A DNA stretch of 64,000 nt from an uncultured Prevotellaceae bacterium. Its GTDB lineage: Bacteria > Bacteroidota > Bacteroidia > Bacteroidales > Muribaculaceae. Below the pieces are notes generated by a model. It was not told the origin of the DNA. It ran no database searches and was given only the letters and a program-made list of their open reading frames with translations. Positions 1 to 8,568 of this stretch are shown here, piece by piece (within the stretch, counting starts at the first letter, position 1; each line of letters begins with the position of its first letter). Location: assembly GCA_900318865.1 (NCBI GenBank), contig ONMF01000004.1:170635-234634 (forward strand), written 5' to 3'. The translations under genes and the position numbers were made by a program.

Positions 1-675
1 CAGGTGAGGCGGATGTTTGACTCGATAGCCCCGGCCTACGACTTCATGAACCGCGCCATGACGCTGGGCATCGACAAATGGTGGCGCCGGCAGGCGGTGA
101 AAGCCGTGGGGCGGCACCTTCCGCACGCCCGCATCCTGGACGTGGCCACCGGAACGGGCGATTTCGCCATCAAGCTGCACGACGCCCTGGCACCCGTCGG
201 CGTGGCGGGCATCGACCTGAGCGAGGGGATGCTGGCCGTGGCGCGCGGCAAGGCTGGCGACCGCCGCATCACCTTTGAGCAGGGCGACTGCCTGGCGCTG
301 CCTTACGACGACGCCTGTTTTGATGTCGTGACCGTGGCCTTCGGGGTGCGCAACTTTGAGCACATGGAGCAGGGCTACCGGCAGATGCACCGCGTGCTGC
401 GCTCGGGCGGGATGCTGTGCGTGCTGGAACTGTCCACACCGCAAAACCGTGTGCTGCGCTGGTTCTACGACCTCTACACGCTGCATCTCATTCCGGCGGT
501 GGGCTCGCTCATCGCGCACGACCGAAGCGCCTATCGCTACCTGCCCCTGAGCATCGCCGCTGTGCCCCAGGGCCGCGACATGCTTGCCCTGATGGAGCGG
601 GCCGGCTTCGACCGCTGCCAGGTGCGCCGCTTCACGCTGGGCACCTGCTCGCTCTACACCGCCGTCAAGCCCTGA
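1..675 (+). CDS. menG: Demethylmenaquinone methyltransferase (UbiE/MenG), 5' partial
   Basis: SAM-dependent C-methyltransferase that makes menaquinone from demethylmenaquinone in the last step of the pathway. The visible part opens with QVRRMFDSIAPAYDFMNR, the usual UbiE family start region. It contains the SAM-binding loop DVATGTGDFAIK and a post-I acidic motif (GIDLSEGML). The C-terminal motifs VLELSTP and the conserved LGTCSLYTAVKP tail are also present. The frame is open to base 1, and family members have about 20 more N-terminal residues, so the true start lies upstream. The GTG at position 4 is probably an internal Val codon. Menaquinone is the main respiratory quinone in Bacteroidales. 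Identity is firm; only the start is missing. Confidence 0.93.
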   Translation, partial: QVRRMFDSIAPAYDFMNRAMTLGIDKWWRRQAVKAVGRHLPHARILDVATGTGDFAIKLHDALAPVGVAGIDLSEGMLAVARGKAGDRRITFEQGDCLALPYDDACFDVVTVAFGVRNFEHMEQGYRQMHRVLRSGGMLCVLELSTPQNRVLRWFYDLYTLHLIPAVGSLIAHDRSAYRYLPLSIAAVPQGRDMLALMERAGFDRCQVRRFTLGTCSLYTAVKP

Positions 676-676
676 A

Positions 677-696
677 ACGCCCCGGCCGGGGGGCGT
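677..696 (+). terminator. GC-rich hairpin after menG
   Basis: ACGCCCC (677-683) pairs with GGGGCGT (690-696) directly behind the menG stop codon. There is no clear T-run after it, so it is only a candidate terminator or an mRNA-stabilising hairpin. Confidence 0.4.
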
Positions 697-794
697 GTGC
701 CGACGGGCGACGCGGCAGTTCTCCCCCTAAGGGAGGGATTGCCGGCCTGCTGAGGAATGTGCGAGGGCCACTTGTGAAATTCTTGCGAAAAAAT

Positions 795-826
795 TTTGGA
801 TAGAAAGGCGAGATGGGTTAACTTTG
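795..826 (+). promoter_or_regulatory. Promoter of pfkA (Bacteroidota -33/-7 type)
   Basis: TTTG at 795-798, 20 bases, then TAACTTTG at 819-826. This matches the Bacteroidota consensus TTTG/N19-21/TAnnTTTG exactly. Transcription would start near 833, giving a leader of about 26 bases before the pfkA ATG at 859. Confidence 0.75.
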
Positions 827-858
827 CGTATTGAAAAACAAACACAAAATCAACTACT

Positions 859-1839
859 ATGGCAGCAATCAAAACAATCGGAATCATGACCTCGGGCGGT
901 GACGCCCCCGGCATGAACGCCGCCATCCGCGCGGTGACGCGCTCGGCAATCTTCAGTGGGTTTAAGGTGAAAGGCATCTATCGCGGCTACCGCGGGCTGA
1001 TAGGTGACGAAATTGTGGATTTTATGACACAGAACGTGTCGAACATCGTGCAGAAGGGCGGCACCATCCTCAAGACGGCCCGCTGCAAGGAGTTTACTAC
1101 CGAAGAAGGCCGCCAGCAGGCCTACGACGTGATGCGCAAGCATGAAATCGACGCGCTGGTGGTGATTGGCGGTGACGGCTCGCTGAGCGGCGCCCGCCAG
1201 TTTGCCAGTGAATTCGATGTTCCCATTGTGGGCTTGCCCGGCACGATTGACAACGACCTGTACGGCACCGACCACACCATCGGCTACGACACGGCGCTGA
1301 ACACCATCATGTGGTGCGTGGACCGCATCCGCGACACGGCCACCAGCCATGAGCGGTTGTTCTTCATCGAGGTGATGGGGCGCAACGCCGGTTTCTTGGC
1401 CCTGAACGGTGCCATCGCCAGTGGTGCCGAGGCTGCCATCATCCCCGAAATATCGACCGAGGTCGACCAGCTGGCCGAACTCATCCAGAATGGCTTCCGC
1501 AAGAGCAAGAACTCCAGCATTGTGCTGGTGGCCGAAAGCCCTATTACCGGCGGCGCCATGGGTCTGGCCGAGCGCGTGCGCAAGGAATATCCGCAGTACG
1601 ATGTGCGCGTGACCATCCTGGGCCACCTGCAGCGTGGCGGCAGCCCCACGGCCCAAGACCGCATTCTGGCATCGCGCATGGGCGCGGCAGCCATCGACGC
1701 GCTGCTTGAGGGCCAGCGAAATGTGATGATTGGCGATTCGAACGACGAAATTGTGTACGTGCCTTTCTCCAAGGCCATCCGCAAGGACAAGCCCATCGAC
1801 CACGAGCTGCTCAACACGCTGCGCCGTCTGTCGATTTGA
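859..1839 (+). CDS. pfkA: ATP-dependent 6-phosphofructokinase
   Basis: Phosphorylates fructose 6-phosphate to fructose 1,6-bisphosphate, the committed step of glycolysis, in the cytosol. At 326 residues it has the length of the short bacterial ATP-PFK family. Visible motifs: GGDAPGMN (residues 13-20), the nucleotide loop GGDGS (about 104-108), the catalytic PGTIDND with the base Asp near 131, MGRNAGF near 176, and GHLQRGGSP near the C-terminus. Gly rather than Asp follows GGD in the nucleotide loop, and Gly is present in PGTIDND. By family rules both point to ATP rather than pyrophosphate as phosphoryl donor. It is monocistronic, with its own promoter, and converges on rsmD with a 17-base gap. 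Confidence 0.96.
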   Translation: MAAIKTIGIMTSGGDAPGMNAAIRAVTRSAIFSGFKVKGIYRGYRGLIGDEIVDFMTQNVSNIVQKGGTILKTARCKEFTTEEGRQQAYDVMRKHEIDALVVIGGDGSLSGARQFASEFDVPIVGLPGTIDNDLYGTDHTIGYDTALNTIMWCVDRIRDTATSHERLFFIEVMGRNAGFLALNGAIASGAEAAIIPEISTEVDQLAELIQNGFRKSKNSSIVLVAESPITGGAMGLAERVRKEYPQYDVRVTILGHLQRGGSPTAQDRILASRMGAAAIDALLEGQRNVMIGDSNDEIVYVPFSKAIRKDKPIDHELLNTLRRLSI

Positions 1840-1856
1840 CGGCTGCTGAGCCGAAA

Positions 1857-2396
1857 TCACTCAGGACGTGAGAAAATAGAGAAATTCACCTTGCCGTAGG
1901 CACGGTGCTGCATGAAGTGGGGCAGGGCGCTGAAATCGTGCTCGCGCGGATGCTCCATCACAAAAATGCTGCCCGGCCCCATGACGGGCGAGTCGAGCAC
2001 AAGGCGTGGCACGTCGGCAAATCGCGGCAGGTCGTAAGGCGGGTCGGCGAAGATGAGGTCGAAGCGCCGTGTGCAGCTGTCGATAAACTTGAATACATCG
2101 CCCTTGACCACCGTCAGGTTGTCGTCGGCCAGCATGGCTTTCACCTTGTTGATGAAAGCCGTCTGCGTGCGTGCCATCTCCACGGCGGTGACCGCCGCTG
2201 CTCCGCGCGATAGCAGCTCGAAGCTGATGGCGCCCGTGCCGGCAAAGAGGTCGAGGGCGGTGATGCCGTCGAAGTCGATGAAATTATTCAACACGTTGAA
2301 CAGGTTTTCCCGCGCCATGTCGGTGGTGGGGCGTGCCGTGATACCGGTGGGCACGTCGAAGCGTCGCCGCCCGTATTTTCCGCTGATTATTCGCAT
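1857..2396 (-). CDS. rsmD: 16S rRNA (guanine(966)-N2)-methyltransferase RsmD
   Basis: Methylates G966 of 16S rRNA in the 30S subunit, using SAM. The protein has 179 residues, normal for RsmD. It begins with the typical MRIISGKYGRRRFDVP and PTTDMARENLFN. The SAM loop LDLFAGTGAISFELLSRGA and the N6/N2-methyltransferase catalytic motif DPPYDLP follow. Its start overlaps the end of the upstream DUF3822 gene by 10 bases, so the two are translationally coupled. The DUF3822-rsmD pair is a recurring arrangement in Bacteroidota. Confidence 0.95.
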   Translation of the reverse strand: MRIISGKYGRRRFDVPTGITARPTTDMARENLFNVLNNFIDFDGITALDLFAGTGAISFELLSRGAAAVTAVEMARTQTAFINKVKAMLADDNLTVVKGDVFKFIDSCTRRFDLIFADPPYDLPRFADVPRLVLDSPVMGPGSIFVMEHPREHDFSALPHFMQHRAYGKVNFSIFSRPE

Positions 2397-3211
2397 AGTG
2401 CCAGATAGATTAAGTCGATGGGGGCCTGCATGGCATCGTGGCTGAGCTGCATGGCCCGGGCCGGGTAGATGGCCGGCATCACATAGGCGATGAATCGCCT
2501 GAGCTCGGGGGCCAGCTCGTCGCGCACACGGCGGTCGCCTGCCAGCTGCAACTCGTCACGCTGGCGGTCCATGTGGCAACATTCCCACGCTTGCAGCGCA
2601 AAAAACGCGGCGTCGTGTGTGGAGCGAAAGCGGAAGGTGTTGGCAATCTCGAGCCGTCCCTTCGTGTAGACGACCATGTCCATGGTGCCGGGGCGCAGGT
2701 TGAGAAACATCCGCGAGATGGACGAGCCGCTGTTCACGCCGCAGAAGTGCTCGCACAGGGCGTGCAGGTGGTGATGGATGGCCGGCATGTTGAACGTGCG
2801 CTGCAGAAACGGAATCAGCCCGGTCATGGCCTCGAAAGCGATGCACACACCGCACTGCGGCAGCGTGTCGAGCGCGGGCTCGCCTTCCATGTCGGGGTAG
2901 GCCGCGGCGAGCAGTTCAAAGAGCGCCGACTCGTGGGCCTGTTCATGCGGCATCACCACAAAATGCTCGCTGTGCACCAGAATGTTCACCGAGCCGAAGT
3001 CGTCGAGCAGGGCAGGGTTGTCGTAGACGGCGTCTTCCACCGCCTTGAGCGGCGATGAAGCCCCTTCGTCGAGAGTGATTTCTCCCCAGGTGAGCGAGTT
3101 GGCTTCGTGCCGGTTGTGCAGCGTGTAGGAAATGCGCCCGGGTTCCACTTGCAGTTGCAGCGTCCACAACTCGGGGCGCTCGATGTGTATGTGTTGCGTG
3201 ACGTTGGCCAT
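2387..3211 (-). CDS. DUF3822 family protein
   Basis: A 274-residue cytosolic protein with no signal peptide. It resembles the DUF3822 family, which in Bacteroidota is encoded just upstream of rsmD, as here. The fold is expected to be actin/ASKHA-like: a stretch about residues 150-190 (FCGVNSGSSISRMFLNLRPG, then MDMVVYTKGRLEIANTF) looks like the second half of a PilM-type domain. The molecular role is unknown. The gene overlaps rsmD by 10 bases. A possible -7 box TAACTTTG lies at 3244-3237 on the minus strand, without a well-spaced -33 box. Confidence 0.8.
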   Translation of the reverse strand: MANVTQHIHIERPELWTLQLQVEPGRISYTLHNRHEANSLTWGEITLDEGASSPLKAVEDAVYDNPALLDDFGSVNILVHSEHFVVMPHEQAHESALFELLAAAYPDMEGEPALDTLPQCGVCIAFEAMTGLIPFLQRTFNMPAIHHHLHALCEHFCGVNSGSSISRMFLNLRPGTMDMVVYTKGRLEIANTFRFRSTHDAAFFALQAWECCHMDRQRDELQLAGDRRVRDELAPELRRFIAYVMPAIYPARAMQLSHDAMQAPIDLIYLALCE

Positions 3212-3264
3212 GGTGTTTTGGTGTGGTTAGTGACCACAAAGTTAAGAATTATCTGCGACAAATG

Positions 3265-3296
3265 TTTGACCAAATCCGTTTTATTGCTTAAATTTG
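3265..3296 (+). promoter_or_regulatory. Promoter of the four-paralogue array
   Basis: TTTG at 3265-3268, 20 bases, TAAATTTG at 3289-3296. This is a full match to the Bacteroidota consensus. The predicted start site is near 3303, about 28 bases before the first ATG at 3331. Confidence 0.75.
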
Positions 3297-3330
3297 CACT
3301 AAACATCCCCTTGACAATACTCTGAACGCT

Positions 3331-4392
3331 ATGAAACTTTGGAAACATTATCTTGCATTGGCGGCATTCATGCTGGTGGCCGCCGGCCCTTGCCTCGGGG
3401 CCTCGATGGGCCTCTTCGGCTTCCTGCGCACGCTGGGCATCGACATGAAAAATGTGGCTCTGCTCACCGATGCGCCTTTCAACGGCGGTGACGACGCCCA
3501 CGGCGAGGCATTGAACACCGAGCAATGTACCACCCTGCTGAACGATGTGTATCACTTCGACCGTTTCAGCCGTGAGGAATTGGCCGAGATGGAAGGCAAC
3601 TTCTTCATCACCGGCGTGAGGGCATTGCCCGGCGGAAACACGCTGGTGGTGTTTCTGGTGGAGTTTGGCGACGGCTCGGACAACAATATTGCCGTCTTCG
3701 ACCGCCAGGGCCGTCTCACCGACTACCTCGACGCCAACACCTGGGCCTCGATGGACAACACCGAAGCCAACGAGGATTACACCGCCGGCACAGCCTACAG
3801 CACCACGGGCATGATGCAGTTTGACAGTGACAGCGAGTTTCATGTCACCAAGTGCTTGAATCTGGTCGACTGGGTGAACCGCGGCCAGTGGAAGCTGGAG
3901 ACGGTTGCCACCCACTGGACCATTGAAAGGACCTTCCACTACAGTGTTGACAAGGCCGGCCACTTGACGCTGCAGCGCATCGACTCGGCCACCGACGACC
4001 ATGCCGACCCCCGCATGGTGCAGGAACAAGACATCCGCGCGCTGCAGTTCTATCCTCGCTCGCAAGAATCCCGGCTCGACATCTTGAACACCAAGGCAAC
4101 GGACCCCGACGTGAAGCGCGCGATGGACAACCCCGATGTGTCGGTGGGCTTCCAGATAGAGCAGGTGATGTACATCTACTACAGGCAGAATCCTCAGCAG
4201 GTGCTCAACTGGATGGCCAGCCACCGCGGCCGCGAGAACAGCCTGCTGACGGTCTTCGAGCGGCTGTTTTCCAACAGCTGGGTGCGCAAGGAAGAACTCA
4301 TCGACGAGATGCAGCGTATGACCGACCCCTCGGCCCGGTCCTACATGGAGCGCATCACCGCCCAGTGGGGACCTGCCGATGCCGTGGGCTGA
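3331..4392 (+). CDS. Exported protein, paralogue 1 of a four-gene tandem family
   Basis: Family not recognised. 353 residues with a Sec signal peptide (charged MKLWK, hydrophobic core to about residue 20, likely cleavage after CLGA). There is a Cys near the cleavage site, but it follows Pro and does not form a lipobox. It shares with the next three genes an N-terminal block of the type FLxxxGI(D/N) with an acidic Glu/Asp-rich run, a central ALPGGNTLVVFLVEF motif, and a C-terminal W-M-x-x-H-R-G-x-x-N-x-LL motif followed by an Arg/Lys-rich helix. It is first in the array and follows a consensus promoter. A periplasmic or surface location is inferred from the signal peptide only. Confidence 0.72.
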   Translation: MKLWKHYLALAAFMLVAAGPCLGASMGLFGFLRTLGIDMKNVALLTDAPFNGGDDAHGEALNTEQCTTLLNDVYHFDRFSREELAEMEGNFFITGVRALPGGNTLVVFLVEFGDGSDNNIAVFDRQGRLTDYLDANTWASMDNTEANEDYTAGTAYSTTGMMQFDSDSEFHVTKCLNLVDWVNRGQWKLETVATHWTIERTFHYSVDKAGHLTLQRIDSATDDHADPRMVQEQDIRALQFYPRSQESRLDILNTKATDPDVKRAMDNPDVSVGFQIEQVMYIYYRQNPQQVLNWMASHRGRENSLLTVFERLFSNSWVRKEELIDEMQRMTDPSARSYMERITAQWGPADAVG

Positions 4393-4427
4393 TGAAATGA
4401 TTGTGTTACCATTTAACCATACACAAA

Positions 4428-5510
4428 ATGAAAAAAATCAAGCAATGGGCCCTGATGGGCTTGGTCGGGGCTTTCTCGGCTTGCAACGGCATGGCCACGG
4501 GCGGCAGCCAGATGGTTGACAGCGTGGTGGCCGTTCAGGAGCCCACAAATTTCTCGTTTTTGGCCCAAGCGGGCATTGACACCACCTCCTTGCTCATCCT
4601 GCCCGATGACCCCCTTGTGAACGGAGAAGAAATATTCTCAAAGTCGGTCGACCTGACCACCGAGCAGCAGAACGCTCTGCTCGGCGGTGCGCTGCACCCC
4701 GACATCAACGTCGACGAGCATGAGGGCTCGTTTCTGCTGCTGGCCGTGAAACCGCTGCCCGGCGGGTTCACGCTGGTGCTCTACAGGGATTCGTTTGCCG
4801 ATCGGGGCATGAATTACATTGCCGCGTACGGCCCGAACGGCGCCATGACCGACTATCTGTGTGCCGGCGACTGGTTCGCATGGGGCATCGCCGACGAGGC
4901 CCACCCCGGCACGATGCACTACAAGGTGGGTGCCATGCGATTCACCGGAGCTGATTCATTCGAGGTGACCGAGAGCAAAATCTACATCGCCTATAAGGAG
5001 GTGGAGTATGAGCTTGAGCCGATCGGCGAGCCCATCTGGCAGGTCGACGAGTGTTATCAGTACTCTGTGGACGACGTGGGGCACATTCTCTATGTTGACA
5101 CCAAGGCCGATGTCAAAAAGAAAGGCGACCGGATGCCCACGGCCATGGATGCCGACTTTGAGAACATCCAGCGCCAGCCCATGAGCGACATCACCCGCAT
5201 CGACCGGCTGAACGATCTGGCCGTGCGCAGCGATGTGCTGGCCGACCTCAAAAACAAGGATAACAGCCGTGCCGAAAACATGATTATGACGCAGCTGATG
5301 GACTTCTACGAGAAGTTGCCGCTCGAGCTGCTGTCGTGGATGGCAGTCCATGATGGCCGCTCGAATCACTTGTTGCCTTTCTTCGAGGCCATGTTTACCC
5401 AGGACCTGGTGAAAAAGTCGGGGCTGGACAAGAAAATCGGCATGATGCCCGATGCTAAGGCCCGTGCCAAGATGGAGCGCCTCACCGCCCGGTGGGAGCC
5501 CAAACAATGA
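4428..5510 (+). CDS. Putative lipoprotein, paralogue 2 of the tandem family
   Basis: 360 residues from ATG 4428. This start is preferred over the upstream TTG at 4401 because it gives a clean signal peptide, MKKIKQWALMGLVGAFSAC, with a lipobox (FSAC, Cys19). It shares the array's common blocks: FLAQAGIDTTSLLILPDDPL near the N-terminus, PLPGGFTLVLYRDSF centrally, and LELLSWMAVHDGRSNHLLPF near the C-terminus. The protein is acidic and probably anchored in the outer membrane. The gap to the preceding gene is 35 bases and to the next 37, so one transcript is likely. No known domain was recognised. Confidence 0.72.
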   Translation: MKKIKQWALMGLVGAFSACNGMATGGSQMVDSVVAVQEPTNFSFLAQAGIDTTSLLILPDDPLVNGEEIFSKSVDLTTEQQNALLGGALHPDINVDEHEGSFLLLAVKPLPGGFTLVLYRDSFADRGMNYIAAYGPNGAMTDYLCAGDWFAWGIADEAHPGTMHYKVGAMRFTGADSFEVTESKIYIAYKEVEYELEPIGEPIWQVDECYQYSVDDVGHILYVDTKADVKKKGDRMPTAMDADFENIQRQPMSDITRIDRLNDLAVRSDVLADLKNKDNSRAENMIMTQLMDFYEKLPLELLSWMAVHDGRSNHLLPFFEAMFTQDLVKKSGLDKKIGMMPDAKARAKMERLTARWEPKQ

Positions 5511-5547
5511 CGATTTCACCCGTTAACCCAAAAGTACTGATATATTT

Positions 5548-6534
5548 ATGCTTCGAACTATTTATTATTCAATCGCCACCGCCCTGCTCGCCTGGTGCGC
5601 GTCGCCCCTGGCTCATGCCGCCGATGTGACCTTCATGCAGCGAATGGGAATTCCTGTGAACGCATTGCCCACCGAGGTCACCGAGGAAGGCTATGAACTG
5701 ACGGCCGAGCAATGCAGGCAGTTGCTGGCAGCCGCCGGGCCGCTCTTCCAAGCCGAGCAGTCGGCTGTGAACATGGTGTGCGTGCGCCCAGCCGGCCCGA
5801 ACCACACGCTGGTGGTCTATGACCAATTCGGTGATGAGCTTTATCGCATGATGCTGGCCACTTACGACTCCAGCGGGCGCCTTTGCGACACCATGTGCTC
5901 CTATGACAAATGGAGCGATGAGTGGGAACTGAACCCCGGCACCGGCGATGGCATCATGCGCGCCGTGAGCCAAGAGCTTAGCCTCACGTCCGATGACCGA
6001 TTGACGGTGAATTGCGCTTTTAGGCAATATATGAAAGGACACTACGATGCCCCGTCGTGGATAGTGCGCTGGCACCAGAGCTACAAGATTGATGAAAAAG
6101 GACGTTTCGTACTCACCGATGTGGCCGAGGATGAGCGCCGGGTGGAGGGCGAGAGCGAGGGAACGCCGCCCTACGACGAGGTGGTGCTGACCCACATGCG
6201 TGTGTTCACCCTGTGCCTGGTGTCGCAGCACCACGACAGCGCTCTGACCGCTTGGGAAACATTCTTGCCGCAGGCCGAGCAGGCCTATGGTGGGCGGAAA
6301 GCCTTTGAGAACGGTGGCATCGCCGGCGTGGGCCTGGCACACCTCTACCGCCTCAATCCGCAGCGGCTTCTGCAGTGGGTGGGCACCCATCACGGCCCTA
6401 ACGACCGCCTGGCAGCCTATTTTGCCCGTTGCGAGGATTTTATTGAAGGCCACATGGTGCGCGGCGAGGTGGCAAAAATGAAAGATGCCGCGGCGCGGCG
6501 TTACGTGAGCGGCATTGTGAGCGATTGGGAATAG
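5548..6534 (+). CDS. Exported protein, paralogue 3 of the tandem family
   Basis: 328 residues with a Sec signal peptide (hydrophobic core IATALLAWCA, likely cleavage after PLAHA). The family pattern is retained: FMQRMGIPVNALP after the signal, AGPNHTLVVYDQFG where its paralogues have PGGxTLV, IVRWHQSYKIDEKGRFVLTD in the middle, and QRLLQWVGTHHGPNDRLAAY near the C-terminus. It is closest to paralogue 4, with which it shares the W-H-Q-(S/D)-Y and V-L-T-H/A-N-M-R segments. Function unknown; no catalytic motif seen. Confidence 0.7.
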   Translation: MLRTIYYSIATALLAWCASPLAHAADVTFMQRMGIPVNALPTEVTEEGYELTAEQCRQLLAAAGPLFQAEQSAVNMVCVRPAGPNHTLVVYDQFGDELYRMMLATYDSSGRLCDTMCSYDKWSDEWELNPGTGDGIMRAVSQELSLTSDDRLTVNCAFRQYMKGHYDAPSWIVRWHQSYKIDEKGRFVLTDVAEDERRVEGESEGTPPYDEVVLTHMRVFTLCLVSQHHDSALTAWETFLPQAEQAYGGRKAFENGGIAGVGLAHLYRLNPQRLLQWVGTHHGPNDRLAAYFARCEDFIEGHMVRGEVAKMKDAAARRYVSGIVSDWE

Positions 6535-6556
6535 AATAAACTGAAAAAGTTTTGCG

Positions 6557-7603
6557 ATGAAATGGATGAGAAAAGTGCTGCCGGCACTCATCCTGTGCCT
6601 GGCGGCATGCGCGGGAAACAATGCCACATCCCGTGTGATCAAACCTGACGTGAACAAGGTGAACGACCTTGCCTTCTTGCGGCAGGCAGGAGTCAATGTG
6701 GACTCAATCGCCGCGGCCGAAAAGGCCGGTCAGCCGTTGTGGCTCACCCGGCCGCAGTACGAGGTGCTGGTGAAGTCACTGGGCACCGATTACGAGGAGG
6801 ACATGGGCGACACAGGCATCCTTGCCGTGCACCCCGTGGGCGACGACCATGCCGTGGTGCTCTACAGGCAGACCAACGGCACCGGCGGCCGGTTGCTGAT
6901 TGCCACCTACGACCATGACGGCCGCCCCTGCGACGCCATGAATTTTGAGGATAAAAATGTGTGGCCGGTCAACCCCGAGACCGTGGAGGGCAATCTTGTG
7001 CGCGAGTACAACAGGACGTTGCAGTTCGCCGGCAACAACCACTTCGCCATCCACAGCGTGCTGCGCGAGGGCGTGCTCGACCACATGGACAACGAGCACT
7101 GGGCTGTGCGCTGGCATCAGGATTACGACATCACCCCCGACGGAGTGATCATTTTCAAGGAAATCAAGGAAGATGGCCGCAGTGGCAGTGTGACCGACGT
7201 GGATGCCATCGTGCTGGCCAATATGCGGTTGACGAGTATGGGCGTGCAGTCGCGCGTCGACAGTGGCGTGATGGATGCATGGAACCGCTTCGTGCCCGAT
7301 TCTGAGCAGGAATACGGTGGCCGTGCCAAAGCCCTGGAAATGGGGTATATCCGGATGGAACTGAGCGGCTGGTTTGAGCTCAATCCACAGCGTTTTCTGC
7401 GTTGGATGGCGGCTCATCGCGGTGCCGACAACCACCTGCTTCCGCATTTCAAGGCCGATGGCGTTTTCTTGGACGTCAATAAGGTAAAAGCGCAAATCGA
7501 CAGTCTGCCCCACGCCGGCGACCGGGCGTGGCTGCATGATATGGTGGCAGGCAGGGAGTGCCCCCCCCGGGGGGCTCTAATGGTCATAAATGGCGGCAAC
7601 TGA
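6557..7603 (+). CDS. Putative lipoprotein, paralogue 4 of the tandem family
   Basis: 348 residues with a lipoprotein signal (LPALILCLAAC, Cys19). The family blocks FLRQAGVNVDSI, AVHPVGDDHAVVLYRQ, AVRWHQDYDITPDGVIIF and QRFLRWMAAHRGADNHLLPH are all present. The last 15 codons run through an unusual tract of eight C then six G (7561-7574) that encodes the tail CPPRGALMVINGGN. This tail is not matched in the other paralogues, so the 3' end may be altered by slippage. It is last in the array and converges on the sigma-factor operon. Confidence 0.7.
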   Translation: MKWMRKVLPALILCLAACAGNNATSRVIKPDVNKVNDLAFLRQAGVNVDSIAAAEKAGQPLWLTRPQYEVLVKSLGTDYEEDMGDTGILAVHPVGDDHAVVLYRQTNGTGGRLLIATYDHDGRPCDAMNFEDKNVWPVNPETVEGNLVREYNRTLQFAGNNHFAIHSVLREGVLDHMDNEHWAVRWHQDYDITPDGVIIFKEIKEDGRSGSVTDVDAIVLANMRLTSMGVQSRVDSGVMDAWNRFVPDSEQEYGGRAKALEMGYIRMELSGWFELNPQRFLRWMAAHRGADNHLLPHFKADGVFLDVNKVKAQIDSLPHAGDRAWLHDMVAGRECPPRGALMVINGGN

Positions 7604-7672
7604 TTCTCCCGAACCGGTTGTCGCCGTTATTGTCGACTTTCGTTTGAAGTAAATGTGTGAAGCAGGAACACG

Positions 7673-7984
7673 TCAGTCGTGCTGCAGCAGCGTGATGAAA
7701 GACTGGACCACCAGTGCCACCGTCACGACGGTCATCACGGCAAAGCGCAGCAGGTCGCGCAGCGTCACGGCGTTGAAGTCCTGGTTGCCAATCATGGTCA
7801 CCCAGCACATGGCACACACGACAAACGCCACGACATAGATGGCGCGCACCATCATCCGGGCGGCGTTGCCGCGCCGGGGCAAGCGATTGAGCACGCGTGG
7901 CGTGAACCATTCGTTGGCCGGTGCTTGGTGTGCTTCTTGCTTGAGCAGCGCTCCCAGTTTTTTATCTTCGTCGGTTCTTTTCAT
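7673..7984 (-). CDS. Small two-TM protein downstream of ECF sigma (DUF5056-like, possible anti-sigma)
   Basis: 103 residues from ATG 7984 (MKRTDEDKKLGALL). An alternative ATG at 8023 overlaps the sigma stop codon (ATGA) and would add 13 residues; I prefer 7984 because the A/T-rich bases upstream resemble local initiation sites and the shorter N-terminus looks like related Bacteroidota proteins. A cytosolic N-terminal helix with FTPRVLNRLPRR is followed by two membrane segments (about 44-64 and 75-100). The position right after a sigma factor and the short soluble N-terminus suggest a membrane-bound sigma regulator. That role is inference; the DUF5056 likeness is tentative. Confidence 0.6.
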   Translation of the reverse strand: MKRTDEDKKLGALLKQEAHQAPANEWFTPRVLNRLPRRGNAARMMVRAIYVVAFVVCAMCWVTMIGNQDFNAVTLRDLLRFAVMTVVTVALVVQSFITLLQHD

Positions 7985-8019
7985 TGCGATTGATGTTTTT
8001 TTGTTTGCGGGTGAAAGGG

Positions 8020-8547
8020 TCATCGTTCACCAATCAGAGCCGCCAGGTGCTGCTTGCCGCGGTGCAGGTGGCTCTTGACGGTGTTCTCGGGCAGTTGCAT
8101 GATGCGTGCAATCTTCTTGATGGGCAGGTCCTCCATGTAAAAAAGCGTGACGGCAGTTCGCTCGGAATCATTGAGCAGGGCCAGCGCCTGCCGCACGGTG
8201 AGTGCCGCCTCTTGCGAGCCGCTGTCGTCGGCCGGTGCCACGGCGGTTGCCGCTTCCTCGGGCAGTTCCTGGCGCTTGCGCATGTGGTTGTAGAACTCGT
8301 TGTAGGCGATGCGCAGCAGCCAGGTGCCAAAGCCGGCCATGCCACGAAAACCGCGCAGGTTCACATAAGCCTTGATGAACGTTTCCTGCGCCAGGTCGTC
8401 GGTGAGCATGGTGTCGCCACCGGTGAGGTTGAGAAAGAATCGGCGCACGCGGGGCTGATAGGCCTCGACGAGTCGCCCGAATGCGTCCCTGTCGTCGGCA
8501 AGGGCGCACTGGGCGATGAGTCGTAATTCTTCCACACGGGTGAGCAT
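8020..8547 (-). CDS. ECF-type RNA polymerase sigma factor
   Basis: 175-residue group 4 sigma-70 factor. Region 2 lies at about residues 20-90 (LVEAYQPRVRRFFLNLTGG, then DDLAQETFIKAYVNLRGF, the core-binding and -10 recognition helices). Region 4 lies at about 115-170 (ALLNDSERTAVTLFYMEDLP, KKIARIMQLPENTVKSHLHRG), a helix-turn-helix that would bind the -35 element. A short linker rich in Ala/Asp separates them. It is the middle gene of a three-gene minus operon with two membrane proteins. There is no FecR-type anti-sigma nearby, so it is not a classical iron- or glycan-uptake pair. Targets are unknown. Confidence 0.93.
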   Translation of the reverse strand: MLTRVEELRLIAQCALADDRDAFGRLVEAYQPRVRRFFLNLTGGDTMLTDDLAQETFIKAYVNLRGFRGMAGFGTWLLRIAYNEFYNHMRKRQELPEEAATAVAPADDSGSQEAALTVRQALALLNDSERTAVTLFYMEDLPIKKIARIMQLPENTVKSHLHRGKQHLAALIGER

Positions 8548-8568
8548 GGCAGTACTTAGGTGGTGCGA

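Noticed and set aside
850..1860. Long antisense frame (336 codons) opposite pfkA
   Set aside because: pfkA on the plus strand has all motifs; the antisense product is a GC-driven shadow rich in His/Arg/Val with no recognisable domain.
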